From an uncultured Bacteroides sp. (GTDB taxonomy: Bacteria; Bacteroidota; Bacteroidia; Bacteroidales; Bacteroidaceae): a stretch of DNA of 64,000 bases. Of the stretch, positions 38,294-47,510 are shown one piece after another. Numbering within the stretch: position 1 is the stretch's first letter; the number at the start of each line of letters is the position of its first letter. The stretch is taken from positions 62,001-126,000 of the forward strand of contig NZ_CAJUHF010000002.1 of the NCBI RefSeq assembly GCF_910585845.1, written 5' to 3'. Below the pieces are notes generated by a model. The model did no database searches. It had not been told where the DNA came from and saw only the letters and a program-made list of their open reading frames with translations. Position numbers and translations under genes: made by a program.

Positions 38294-41200
38294 ATGAACC
38301 GAAAATCAATTATACCCTATATCCTCTTTTCATGGATATCCGTATTGTGCCATGCGCAAACAGGTCGTATGTTCACCGTTGAACGAGAATTATCGAGCAG
38401 CATGGTAAACTCCATTTACCAAAGCCACGACAACATTGTCTGGATCGCCACCGAAGACGGACTGAACAAGTATGACGGTGCCAAGTTCTCCATCTACAAA
38501 AACAATAAGAACGATGAACACTCGTTGGCTAACAACTACGTGCGCTTTGTGTTCGAGAGCAGTCACAAGGAGTGCTTTGTGGGTACACTAACCGGATTGC
38601 AGCACTACGACGCAGACACCGACAGCTTTACCGACATCCCACTGATCCGGCAAGACGGTACAATCGTCAAGCCGAACGTGGCCACTATAAAAGAGTTAAG
38701 CAACGGTGAGTTACTGGTGGGTACTGCCAGCCAAGGAGTATTCAAAATAGAAAGTACCCAACAAGGTCTGATTGGAACAAGCATGCAGAGCACCATCCCT
38801 GTATCTACCATCAACGTGATTCACGAAGACACCAACGGAAACCTCTGGATCAGTACAGGTGAAAAGGGCATTTTCAGGATGGACCGGAACCGACAATTGC
38901 ATTGCTATCTGAAAGAGGAAAACGAAGCTGAATTTACCATCAGCAGCATCTGCGAGACACCCGACAAACAGATCTACATCGGCACTTTGGGCAAAGGGTT
39001 ACTGAAATATGATCCTGTTTGCGACCTGTTCGAACCTATCACCTATACCGGTTATCCGAAACTACCCGTCAAGAGCCTGCTGCTTGCCAATCCGGACGAG
39101 ATATACATCGGTACGGACGGATGCGGACTGAAAGTCTATAACACGAAGAGCCATACCTTTACAGAAAACCTGCTGAACATCACGACCTTCGACCTCGCCA
39201 AGTCGAAGATACATTCCATCATGAAGGACAGTTTCGGTAACCTTTGGTTAGGATTCTTCCAGAAAGGTGTACTGCTGGTGCCTGCCATAGCCAACGGCTT
39301 CCAATACATAGGATATAAATCGGAGCGCAACAATATCATCGGTTCCAATTGCATCATGTCTGTATGCTACGACAACAACGGAACACTATGGGTAGGTACC
39401 GACAACGACGGATTGTACAAAGTGGAAAGCAACGGTAAGCAGTCCGTCCACTTCTCTCCCACGCAGGGACCCGGTTCGGTACCTTCAACCATCATGGGTA
39501 TCTACGAGGACTCGCGCCATAACCTGTGGTTAGGCTCATACATGCAGAGCATAGCCAAGATTGACAAAAAGAGCGGACACTGCCAATACTTCAAGAGAAA
39601 AGACGGCACGGACAACAAGGAAGGAAAGTTGCGCGTGTACAGTTTTGCCGAAGACCGGAACGACCGCCTTTGGATAGGAACGATGGGTCACGGTCTCTAC
39701 TACATCGACCTGAACACAGAAACCTTGCATCATTACGAACAGGAGGACAGTACACACCACGAACCCGGACACATCTTGCCCAACGGCTGGATAACCAGCC
39801 TGCTGCACAGCCACGACGAACGGCTCTATATAGGTACGTACAACGGTCTGAATTGCCTCGACCTGAAGACTATGTGTTTTGACACTACCATCAGTAACAA
39901 CGCAATCCTTTCAACTTCCGTCGTCCATTCCCTCTTTGAAGACAAAGAAGGAACACTGTGGATAGGAACATCGGAAGGACTGAAAGCCATGCGCCCACAG
40001 CAGGACACGATAGAAGAATACACACAGGAAAACGGATTACCTGGCGATATCATCTGCGCCATCACCCAAGATACCAACGGTGCCTTATGGTTCAGCACGA
40101 GTCACGGGATAGCACGCTACAATAGACAGAAAGGAAACTTCACTCCCTACTACGCCAACGATGGCCTACAAGGCAACGAATTCAGCAAAGGAGCTGTGTG
40201 TACCGACAACAACGGACGTATTCTGTTCGGAGGCATCAACGGAATAACTTATTTCAATCCTGCGGAAATCAAGGACATAGTCCCCACCCCTTCCGTACAC
40301 CTCACCGGGTTTTATATCCACAACCAGAATGTCAACAGCAATACCCTGTCGGGAGGAAAAAGGATCATAGAGACTTCGGTGATGAATGCCAGCCGCTTCA
40401 ACCTGTCCCACAAGCATAACTCTTTCAGCATGGAGTTCTCCGTCATGGAGTTCTTCAATCCCGAGCGCATCACCTATATGTATTCGGTCAACAACGGTCC
40501 TTGGATAACGATGCAGTCGGGCACCAACCGAATCTCTTTCAATGACATGGCACCCGGCACTTACTTGTTCAGCATCAAAGCGAAAGACTATACGTTCTAT
40601 TCCGAACCTAAGCACATCACAGTCAGCATCTCTCCCGCATGGTATGCCTCAAGCTGGGCAAAAGGAGCATATCTGTTGCTGGCACTGAGCATTATCTACG
40701 CTATCGGCGCACAGATACGCCACCGCTATCAGGTACGCCGAAAACTCTTGGAGCACATCCATGCAGAAGAGATCAATGAGGCAAAGTTGCAGTTCTTCAT
40801 CAATATCTCCCACGAAATCCGTACTCCAGTCACCCTTATCCTCAGCCCGCTGCAAAAGCTGATGAACAAAGACGAAAACGAAGAACGGCAAAAGAGCTAC
40901 CAAACCATCGCACGCAATGCCGATCACCTTCTGCAACTGGTCAACCAGCTACTGGATATCCGCAAGATAGACAAAGGACAGATGCGGTTGAGGTTCAGAG
41001 AGGTAGAGATGGTGGAGTTCATACGCAAACTGTCCAGCAGTTTCGACTATCAGGCCAATACCAAGCAAATCAGCCTGAACTTCCACCACGACGCGGAAGA
41101 GTTATATGCCTGGATAGACCCTAAGAATCTGGACAAGGCTATCTTCAATGTACTTGCCAACGCTTTCAAATTCACCAAGACAGGAGGTGAAATCAATCTT

Positions 41201-42373
41201 TACCTGCGTACTTGCGAAGCATGCGGAACAGAACCGGCTTATCTGGAAATCGTGGTAGAGGATAACGGCATAGGCATCGACGAGAAAGAGATAGAGCGCA
41301 TTTTCGACCGCTTCTATCAGGTCAGCAACATGTCCAATAACTCCGGTACCGGCATCGGGCTGCATCTGACCCATTCGTTAGTCGAACTGCATAAAGGCAC
41401 CATCCACGCCGAAAACAACAAGGAGAAAGCGGGTAGCCGGTTCATCATCCACCTCCCGCTGGGAAAAGAACACCTCAAACCGGAAGAGATTGAGGAAGCG
41501 CCCAATAACGAACAGCCGGTAGCGGACAACCAGTCCACCCTGCCCGTCTTCTTGCCCGACGAGAATGAAGAGAAAGAGAAAATACGCACCAAGACCCGAT
41601 ATCGCATCCTGATAGTGGATGATAACGAAGAGATACGCAGGTATATCCGCCAGGAACTGGCTCCCGACTATCACATTGCCGAATGCAGCAATGGGCAGGA
41701 GGCTTTCGAGCAGATCATGAAAGATGCGCCCGACGCCATTATCAGCGACGTCATGATGCCGGAAATGGACGGAATGACCCTTTGCCGCAAGATAAGGCAA
41801 AACATTCTTATCAGCCACATTCCTGTCATCTTGCTGACTGCCAAGGTCAATGAGGAAAGTAACTTGGAAGCCCTGGAGGGTGGAGCGGACGCCTACATCA
41901 CAAAGCCGTTCAACATAGACATACTGAAAAAGACAGTCTACAACGTCATCGTAAGGCACGAACTGATAAAGAGCACCTTCAATGGAAGCATGGAGCAGAC
42001 GGACAAAGTCCAGCAGGTAGAGGTGCAGTCGCCGGACGAAAAGCTGATAGCACGCGTAATGGCGATCATCAATAAGGAGATGGCGAACCCCAACCTCAGC
42101 GTAGAAATGATTGCATCAGAAGCCGGACTGAGCCGTGTGCATCTGTATCGCAAGATAAAAGAGCACACCAACCAGTCACCCCGTAACTTCATACGTAATG
42201 TCCGCCTGAAACAGGCGGCTGTCCTGCTCTCGCAGAAACGTCACAGCATCGCGGAAGTGGCCGATGCGATAGGCTTCTCCAGTGTCACGCATTTTTCTAC
42301 GGCTTTCAAAGAGTTGTACGGGGTTTCTCCTACAGTGTATATGGAACAGAAGAACCAGGAAGGGAGTTTGTAA
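38294..42373 (+). CDS. Hybrid two-component system regulator (HTCS) of the polysaccharide locus
   Basis: 1359 residues combining a whole phosphorelay in one chain. In order: signal peptide (1-22); periplasmic sensor of Reg_prop beta-propeller blades (VWIATEDGLNKYDG and many WIGT repeats) to about 700; Y_Y_Y domain (about 715-780); transmembrane helix (about 789-810); HisKA with His840 (ISHEIRTP); HATPase (NVLANAFKFTKTGG, DNGIGID, GTGIGLHLT); receiver with Asp1152 (ISDVMMPEMDG); AraC-type HTH (about 1255-1355). In Bacteroides such proteins sense a specific oligosaccharide and activate the adjacent susCD. It is convergent with the GH115 gene. Confidence 0.95.
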   Translation: MNRKSIIPYILFSWISVLCHAQTGRMFTVERELSSSMVNSIYQSHDNIVWIATEDGLNKYDGAKFSIYKNNKNDEHSLANNYVRFVFESSHKECFVGTLTGLQHYDADTDSFTDIPLIRQDGTIVKPNVATIKELSNGELLVGTASQGVFKIESTQQGLIGTSMQSTIPVSTINVIHEDTNGNLWISTGEKGIFRMDRNRQLHCYLKEENEAEFTISSICETPDKQIYIGTLGKGLLKYDPVCDLFEPITYTGYPKLPVKSLLLANPDEIYIGTDGCGLKVYNTKSHTFTENLLNITTFDLAKSKIHSIMKDSFGNLWLGFFQKGVLLVPAIANGFQYIGYKSERNNIIGSNCIMSVCYDNNGTLWVGTDNDGLYKVESNGKQSVHFSPTQGPGSVPSTIMGIYEDSRHNLWLGSYMQSIAKIDKKSGHCQYFKRKDGTDNKEGKLRVYSFAEDRNDRLWIGTMGHGLYYIDLNTETLHHYEQEDSTHHEPGHILPNGWITSLLHSHDERLYIGTYNGLNCLDLKTMCFDTTISNNAILSTSVVHSLFEDKEGTLWIGTSEGLKAMRPQQDTIEEYTQENGLPGDIICAITQDTNGALWFSTSHGIARYNRQKGNFTPYYANDGLQGNEFSKGAVCTDNNGRILFGGINGITYFNPAEIKDIVPTPSVHLTGFYIHNQNVNSNTLSGGKRIIETSVMNASRFNLSHKHNSFSMEFSVMEFFNPERITYMYSVNNGPWITMQSGTNRISFNDMAPGTYLFSIKAKDYTFYSEPKHITVSISPAWYASSWAKGAYLLLALSIIYAIGAQIRHRYQVRRKLLEHIHAEEINEAKLQFFINISHEIRTPVTLILSPLQKLMNKDENEERQKSYQTIARNADHLLQLVNQLLDIRKIDKGQMRLRFREVEMVEFIRKLSSSFDYQANTKQISLNFHHDAEELYAWIDPKNLDKAIFNVLANAFKFTKTGGEINLYLRTCEACGTEPAYLEIVVEDNGIGIDEKEIERIFDRFYQVSNMSNNSGTGIGLHLTHSLVELHKGTIHAENNKEKAGSRFIIHLPLGKEHLKPEEIEEAPNNEQPVADNQSTLPVFLPDENEEKEKIRTKTRYRILIVDDNEEIRRYIRQELAPDYHIAECSNGQEAFEQIMKDAPDAIISDVMMPEMDGMTLCRKIRQNILISHIPVILLTAKVNEESNLEALEGGADAYITKPFNIDILKKTVYNVIVRHELIKSTFNGSMEQTDKVQQVEVQSPDEKLIARVMAIINKEMANPNLSVEMIASEAGLSRVHLYRKIKEHTNQSPRNFIRNVRLKQAAVLLSQKRHSIAEVADAIGFSSVTHFSTAFKELYGVSPTVYMEQKNQEGSL

Positions 42374-42496
42374 GTTTGTGAGAGGATGAGTTTGTGAAAG
42401 AGTAAGTTTGTGAAAGGGTAAGTTTGTAAGTTGATGAGCCCATAAGTTATTCTCATTAGTACGCTAACTCAAAAACTCATCGACTCATCAACTTAC
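42365..42496. repeat. 16-bp tandem repeats plus inverted copy between HTCS and GH115 genes
   Basis: Four 16-bp units start at 42375, 42391, 42407 and 42423 (TTTGTGAAAGAGTAAG type). The last one contains GTAAGTTGATGAG (42426-42438), matched perfectly in inverted form at 42484-42496. It lies between two convergent genes and could act as a bidirectional terminator or pause hairpin. Confidence 0.78.
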
Positions 42497-42511
42497 CTCA
42501 TTTCCGTTTAA

Positions 42512-45091
42512 CTATTTCTCTCTCCGACAAGGAGATTCATTCATGAACAGATAGGAATCGCGATATCCGCCGAAGTCTACCACTATCTTCTCGAACACGA
42601 TACCCGGATCCAAAGGTTTCAGGCGGAGTGTCCGCATACCATCCTGCGATGCGGGCAGAGACAGTTTCACTTTGCTTTCGACTACTCTGCGGGCAACGGT
42701 AGGATACAGAAGGGTATATACGTTCTGCGGCTCTTCGTTGAGGTTGGCATTGAAGTTGACCGTCTCTGCGCTGCCGCCGTCAAAGCCCACTTCATACTCG
42801 TGCCCTTTCTTGTCGTGGAACGCCAGTGTCGACTTCACCACAACATGCACGGTCACCTCCTTGACATCCTGCGGAATCTCCATCCTGTAGGCAAGTGAAG
42901 CTCCGGCCACCCCTTCCGAATAGGGCATCAGTGCCATTCCGCTCAGCGTGCGCCCCATGTAGGGCAAGACAGTCCATTGTGCCCTGCCGGCATCCTGCTT
43001 CTCGAAATAGTGCTCAGCCTCCATCACTACTACCGCGTTGTCGGAACGGAAAAGATAGCCTCCGACGGCCTTGTCCGGTTCTGCCATACGGTAGACTTCC
43101 GGCAGTTTGTCGGCAGGGAAGTTGTCGTTCCACGACGTGTAGCCGATGTGCTTCTGTATCATCATGTTCTTCCACTTGCCGCCCGACATTACGTTGTTGT
43201 AGTCGTCGCACAAGGCCTTATCGCGCTGGAATGCCTGTTCCACCTTGTCGGCCCAGCAGTTGGCCTGCGGGTTGTGTTCCGCATAGAGTTTATGGTTCAT
43301 GGCTTGGGCGTAGTACATCTCGTAGATGTTTGCCATGGCTTGCACGGGGAAGAGTATCAGCTGCTTGTACGCATCCTTGTACTCCGGACTCAGGGCGATA
43401 TACTGGCGCAGGGCTTCCGCTTCGAGCTTCGTGAATTCATCGGTCACCTGCTTCCATTCTCCTGTCTCCAGGTTGTAGGTTGTGCGGTCGAGCATTTCGG
43501 CCGTTACCCTGCCGGCATACTTGCTGTAGAGGTTCAGTATGCGCGCTGCCTCGTCTGCCTGCCCTTCGCCAAACTGCTGCGCACAGAACTGGCGCGGATG
43601 CTGCAACAGGTTGTCGACGGTGTAGCGGCGGGGATTCCAAGCCATGTCGAGGAAGAGTGTGATAGGATATTCCATCGGCTTGAGGTCGCCCACGTTGAGT
43701 ACCCACAGTTTGTCCACTCCGTAGTCGTAGGTCAGTTGCAGTTGTTCCCACATGTTCTGTATGGGCGTCACGTTGAGCCACTTCGTATTGCGTGGCGCAC
43801 CCACGTAGTCCACGTGGTAGTAGATTCCCCATCCTCCGGGATGTTTCCTCTCTTCCGCGTTGGGCAGACGGCGCACGTTGCCCCAGTTGTCGTCGCTCAA
43901 CAGCATGATGACGTCATCGGGCACGCGCAGCCCCATATCGTAGAAGCGTTGCACCTCCTTGTAGAGTGCCCACACCTGCGGACGTTTCTCCGGAGCTTTT
44001 CCCGTCACCTCCTTGATGATGCGCCGCTGGTTTCTGAAGATTTTCTCCATCAGGCGCATGTTCTCCTTGTCGCGCGCCACGTACTTGTCGTCTTCTCCTT
44101 CCTTTCCGCCCATAGGGGTGTCGCCGTCACCGCGCATGCCGATAGTAATGAGGTCTTCCGTACCGACGGCACGCTCTATGCCTTCGCGGAAGAAGCGGTC
44201 GATTACCGCTTGGTTGGATACGTAGTCCCATGCACCGTACTCCTTGCGCTTCCTTGCCCACTCCTGGTGGTTGCGTGCCATAGGCTCATGATGGGACGTA
44301 CCCATGATGATGCCCATCTCATTGGCGGTACGGCTGTTTTCGGGATCGTCGGCATAAAAGCTCCAGCCCCACATGGCGGGCCACATGAAGTTGCCGCGCA
44401 GGCGCAGGATAAGTTCGAAGACGCGCGCATAGAAGCGGTGGTCGCCGTAGTTTGTCCCGTACGTATGTTTCACCCATCCGGTCAGGCAGGGTGCCTCGTC
44501 GTTCAGGAAGATGCCGCGATACTTCACCACCGGTTCGCCTGCCGTATAGCTTCCGCGTACGATAGAGAGATTCTTCTGCGGGATAACCGGCACATCGGCC
44601 CAGTCGTACCACGGAGAGACCCCGATCTGTTCCGACAGCTCGTATATGCCGTATATCGTTCCGCGCTTGTCGCTACCGGCTATGACCAGTGCTTCGTCCA
44701 CTCCTTTCAGCGGAGAGGATACGACCGTCATCAGATACTTCTCGTTCTTGCCTTCCAGCTGCGAAGCGTCTATCTTCTTTGCCTTGGCCAATTCCTTGAT
44801 GTAGCGGCTCTTGAGGGTTCCCACTATCACCATGCGCCCGGAACCGGGAGCCGTCTGCAAGTCGGCCGCCTTACCGGAGACCCGCTTGAAGTCTTCGCTA
44901 AGGTTCCCTGCCGCAATCTTTACACCGGCATCTTCCTGCTCGTCCACCAATATGGCATTGGGCGTGCCGCTTTCCAGAAGCGTAAAGCGATCGGGAGAAA
45001 GACTACCGAATGTTATTCCTTTATTGTCGATGGCTTCCGCTTTCAGGAAGCATATCGACAACAGCAATACTAATCCAAAATACTTTTTCAT
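42512..45091 (-). CDS. GH115 family alpha-glucuronidase
   Basis: 859 residues with a signal peptide (about 1-20). Family GH115 enzymes remove (4-O-methyl-)glucuronic acid from xylan. Recognisable blocks are YRGIFLNDEAPCLTGWV (191-207), NFMWPAMWGWSF (234-245), GTSHHEPM (264-271), ITIGMRGDGDTPM (about 316-328) and MLLSDDNWGNVRRLP. An N-terminal GH20/GH115-like domain and a C-terminal beta domain flank the barrel. It has its own promoter and an upstream set of sites shared with susC, so it is probably induced together with susCD by the HTCS. Confidence 0.9.
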   Translation of the reverse strand: MKKYFGLVLLLSICFLKAEAIDNKGITFGSLSPDRFTLLESGTPNAILVDEQEDAGVKIAAGNLSEDFKRVSGKAADLQTAPGSGRMVIVGTLKSRYIKELAKAKKIDASQLEGKNEKYLMTVVSSPLKGVDEALVIAGSDKRGTIYGIYELSEQIGVSPWYDWADVPVIPQKNLSIVRGSYTAGEPVVKYRGIFLNDEAPCLTGWVKHTYGTNYGDHRFYARVFELILRLRGNFMWPAMWGWSFYADDPENSRTANEMGIIMGTSHHEPMARNHQEWARKRKEYGAWDYVSNQAVIDRFFREGIERAVGTEDLITIGMRGDGDTPMGGKEGEDDKYVARDKENMRLMEKIFRNQRRIIKEVTGKAPEKRPQVWALYKEVQRFYDMGLRVPDDVIMLLSDDNWGNVRRLPNAEERKHPGGWGIYYHVDYVGAPRNTKWLNVTPIQNMWEQLQLTYDYGVDKLWVLNVGDLKPMEYPITLFLDMAWNPRRYTVDNLLQHPRQFCAQQFGEGQADEAARILNLYSKYAGRVTAEMLDRTTYNLETGEWKQVTDEFTKLEAEALRQYIALSPEYKDAYKQLILFPVQAMANIYEMYYAQAMNHKLYAEHNPQANCWADKVEQAFQRDKALCDDYNNVMSGGKWKNMMIQKHIGYTSWNDNFPADKLPEVYRMAEPDKAVGGYLFRSDNAVVVMEAEHYFEKQDAGRAQWTVLPYMGRTLSGMALMPYSEGVAGASLAYRMEIPQDVKEVTVHVVVKSTLAFHDKKGHEYEVGFDGGSAETVNFNANLNEEPQNVYTLLYPTVARRVVESKVKLSLPASQDGMRTLRLKPLDPGIVFEKIVVDFGGYRDSYLFMNESPCRREK

Positions 45092-45123
45092 GTTCGTAAT
45101 ATATTTAATTAAAAAGGTTTTTC

Positions 45124-45156
45124 CAAAGATACAGAATAAGCAGTGGTATGGACAAA
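45124..45156 (-). promoter_or_regulatory. Promoter of the GH115 gene
   Basis: On the minus strand the -33 TTTG (45156-45153), a 21-bp spacer and the -7 TATCTTTG (45131-45124) match the Bacteroidota consensus. The predicted start is near 45117, leaving a short leader before the ATG at 45091. Confidence 0.75.
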
Positions 45157-45181
45157 AGGCATGTTTCAGATACTTGAGTGT

Positions 45182-45232
45182 ATGTTACTTAAATGTTCCT
45201 TTATGTTACAAATCCGTTTTCTGATGTTACAC
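45182..45232 (-). promoter_or_regulatory. Three 21-bp-phased GTAAC sites upstream of the GH115 promoter
   Basis: ATGTTACTT (45182-45190), ATGTTACAA (45203-45211) and ATGTTACAC (45224-45232) are exactly 21 bp apart; a partial ATGTTCC lies midway at 45193. They begin 26 bp upstream of the -33 element. The same triple with the same spacing precedes susC, so this is a candidate binding array for the locus's AraC-type HTCS output domain. Confidence 0.65.
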
Positions 45233-45300
45233 ATTGTGCATAGAGGACATTCTCACTACCTTCTATGTCGATATCCTACTACTTCTCCAACAAAAAAATC

Positions 45301-45410
45301 GTCCCACGGGACGGATAATTTCGTCTCATGGGACAAAATAATCCGTCTCGTGGGACAAATATTTTCAGCTTAGGAGATGAATTTATCCGTCTCGTGAGAC
45401 AAAATCGATT
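45301..45410. repeat. Palindromic 22-bp tandem array, five units (copy 3)
   Basis: Units start at 45301, 45323, 45345, 45367 and 45389, each exactly 22 bp. Cores are GTCCCACGGGAC, GTCTCATGGGAC, GTCTCGTGGGAC, a degraded unit, and GTCTCGTGAGAC, with A/T-rich spacers. The array lies between the susD stop and the GH115 regulatory region. The remaining sequence 45411-45549 holds only the GGAGTTATCGGG repeat at 45510-45538. Confidence 0.9.
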
Positions 45411-45509
45411 ATGCAAATAGTCTATGACAGTTATGGAAAGAGCTATCGAAGAGGATAATCAGGAACCAAGAGTTAAGCAAAGGATAACACTCCATCCAAT
45501 TCCCTTTTC

Positions 45510-45538
45510 AACTCCTGAATAACTCCCGATAACTCCTT
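45510..45538 (-). repeat. GGAGTTATCGGG dispersed repeat, copy near susD end
   Basis: The minus strand shows GGAGTTATCG, GGAGTTATTCA and GGAGTTG in tandem at 10-11 bp. A 27-bp stretch matches 51630-51656 at 23 of 27 positions, all differences being transitions. Confidence 0.6.
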
Positions 45539-45549
45539 CTATCAAAAAA

Positions 45550-47505
45550 CTAATCCCTATATCCCGGGTTCTGATATGCAGCCTTTTCCTCTTTAGTCAT
45601 CTCCATACCGTCCAGCTGTCCTTGCGGAATGGGGCGGAGATAATGGAACGGCTCGATCGTACGCTGGTAAGTCTTCGGAGTATGGTCTCCCTTTGCATCA
45701 CCACAAATCACATAAGTGTCGGCATATTCGTTCCACTTCTGCGTGCGTACAAGGTCGAACCAACGATAACCCTCACCAAAGAACTCGCGTGAACGTTCGT
45801 CAAGGATGTAGTTGATGTCGATGACGGCAGGAGTGGCGTCAACCATCTCTTCGCTATAGTCCTCGGATACTTCCGACTTAAGGGCATTGCTATATGTCCA
45901 CTTACCGGCACGGGCACGAAGCACATTCACCAGTTCGCGTGCATTCTTTCCGTTCTTAACCGTCGCACCCTCTACGGCAGCTTCGGCGGCCAGAAGGTAA
46001 AGCTCAGAGAACTTGGCGATATTGTAAGGACGAGTGCTACCGGCGTTCGGCTGTCCTACACCATTACCGTTGTCTGTACGGTACGTGCCTAATTTCCACA
46101 ATCCGGGGTAGATGCGGCGGCTGATTCCGCTGGGGTTCATCACCCAGTCGGCACGACCGGGCAAAGTGCCTGCTCCTAAATTACCCTGATTGGAACCTGC
46201 GGGACCATAGTCCACATTATCATCTTCTTCAAGCAGGAAGGAGAAGATAGGCTCTCCCTCTCTTACCAACATTCCGTTGGCATTCTCCACGGCATCCCAT
46301 GTAGCACCGTTGGTCGACCAGTTGGCACGATACACCGTCGTGAATGTACCGTCATAGCGGGAGTCGTTCACCTTGTCGGCAAAAGTATGATTGAACACAC
46401 CGTGGGGAGGAGCCATACGGGTCCAAGGACGACCGTAAGCCTGTTCTGCCACACGAATAATGGGAGCTACGGTTTGACCATTCCATTTGGACTGTGCATC
46501 CGTATAGTTCCAGTTCATCATCCAACCGGCAAAGTTGTCCGGCGCACCACCACCGCCGTATGTCAGGCTACCGCCATTGTAATACTCGTCTTCCTGAGTA
46601 TGGTCGGCATAGAGCAGGATTTCCTTGTTACGGTCATTAGGACCTGCATTCACTTTCCAGAAACTCTCTTCCAGACCGAAGGGACCGGGATTTTCAATAG
46701 CTTCCACAGCCACATCGTAAGCCTTCTGGAAATACCAAGCTGCATCATGTCCGTCAGGATCGGTACGCTGGCATTCCGGATAGGTGGGAATATCTTTCGG
46801 ATTCTTCAGCCACCATGCGTAGGTCAGATAAGCCTTCGACAAATAGAGGCGGGCCACTGTCTTAGTCACGCCACCGATTACTCTGGGATTCTCCGGCAAA
46901 TTCTGAATAGCCGTAATCAAATCGGGGAAGACCACTTTGGTATAGACTTCCGGCACCGTATTACGCACGGACGTACGCGACGGAGTGATGTTGAAAACCA
47001 ACTCACCGGAACCCATATCCAAAGGCACACCGCCGAAGGTCTGCACCAACAGGAAATAGTCCAGCGCACGGAAGAAGCGCGCTTCGGATATCAGAGATTC
47101 GGAGATGCCCACTTCACTGCCGTTGGCAATCACACCGTTGCACGTATTGATATTGGTAAAGGCTGTGCCCCACAGAACATCCGCACGGCAAGTGGAAGAA
47201 GTCAGATTTCCCACTCCCGAAAGGTCGGCATCCTTGAAGTTACCGTCAGCACTCTGTCCGTAGGTAGCCTCATCCGTACCCGTAAGACAAGAGTTATAAT
47301 AGTAGGCTTGTCCGTAAATGTAGCGCAAGTGGGCATACATGGAAGTGATACCTCCTTCTACACCTTTCTCTGTCTTGAAGAAAGTGGGGTCATAACCGCT
47401 ACGGGGCTGTTCGTCCAAGATATCGGAACAAGAGGTCGCCAGAAGCAAACCCAAAGCAGCTGTTCCGAGCACTCTTATAGGGGAATATATTGATTTCATC
47501 TTCAT
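45550..47505 (-). CDS. SusD/RagB family surface glycan-binding lipoprotein
   Basis: 651 residues. The lipobox LLLATSC gives lipidated Cys26, followed by SDILDEQP, a typical SusD-like start and surface export signal. TPR-like helices and the SusD C-terminal block (YLLAAEAAVE, NVLRARAGKW, YILDERSREFFGEGYRWFDLVRT) are clear. It caps the SusC transporter and captures oligosaccharides at the cell surface. It starts 5 bp after the susC stop, so the pair is co-transcribed. The substrate is inferred from the neighbouring GH115. Confidence 0.95.
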   Translation of the reverse strand: MKMKSIYSPIRVLGTAALGLLLATSCSDILDEQPRSGYDPTFFKTEKGVEGGITSMYAHLRYIYGQAYYYNSCLTGTDEATYGQSADGNFKDADLSGVGNLTSSTCRADVLWGTAFTNINTCNGVIANGSEVGISESLISEARFFRALDYFLLVQTFGGVPLDMGSGELVFNITPSRTSVRNTVPEVYTKVVFPDLITAIQNLPENPRVIGGVTKTVARLYLSKAYLTYAWWLKNPKDIPTYPECQRTDPDGHDAAWYFQKAYDVAVEAIENPGPFGLEESFWKVNAGPNDRNKEILLYADHTQEDEYYNGGSLTYGGGGAPDNFAGWMMNWNYTDAQSKWNGQTVAPIIRVAEQAYGRPWTRMAPPHGVFNHTFADKVNDSRYDGTFTTVYRANWSTNGATWDAVENANGMLVREGEPIFSFLLEEDDNVDYGPAGSNQGNLGAGTLPGRADWVMNPSGISRRIYPGLWKLGTYRTDNGNGVGQPNAGSTRPYNIAKFSELYLLAAEAAVEGATVKNGKNARELVNVLRARAGKWTYSNALKSEVSEDYSEEMVDATPAVIDINYILDERSREFFGEGYRWFDLVRTQKWNEYADTYVICGDAKGDHTPKTYQRTIEPFHYLRPIPQGQLDGMEMTKEEKAAYQNPGYRD

Positions 47506-47510
47506 AATAT

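Noticed and set aside
42977..45073. 698-residue plus-strand open frame
   Set aside because: Antisense shadow of the GH115 gene, which has clear family motifs and a promoter on the minus strand.
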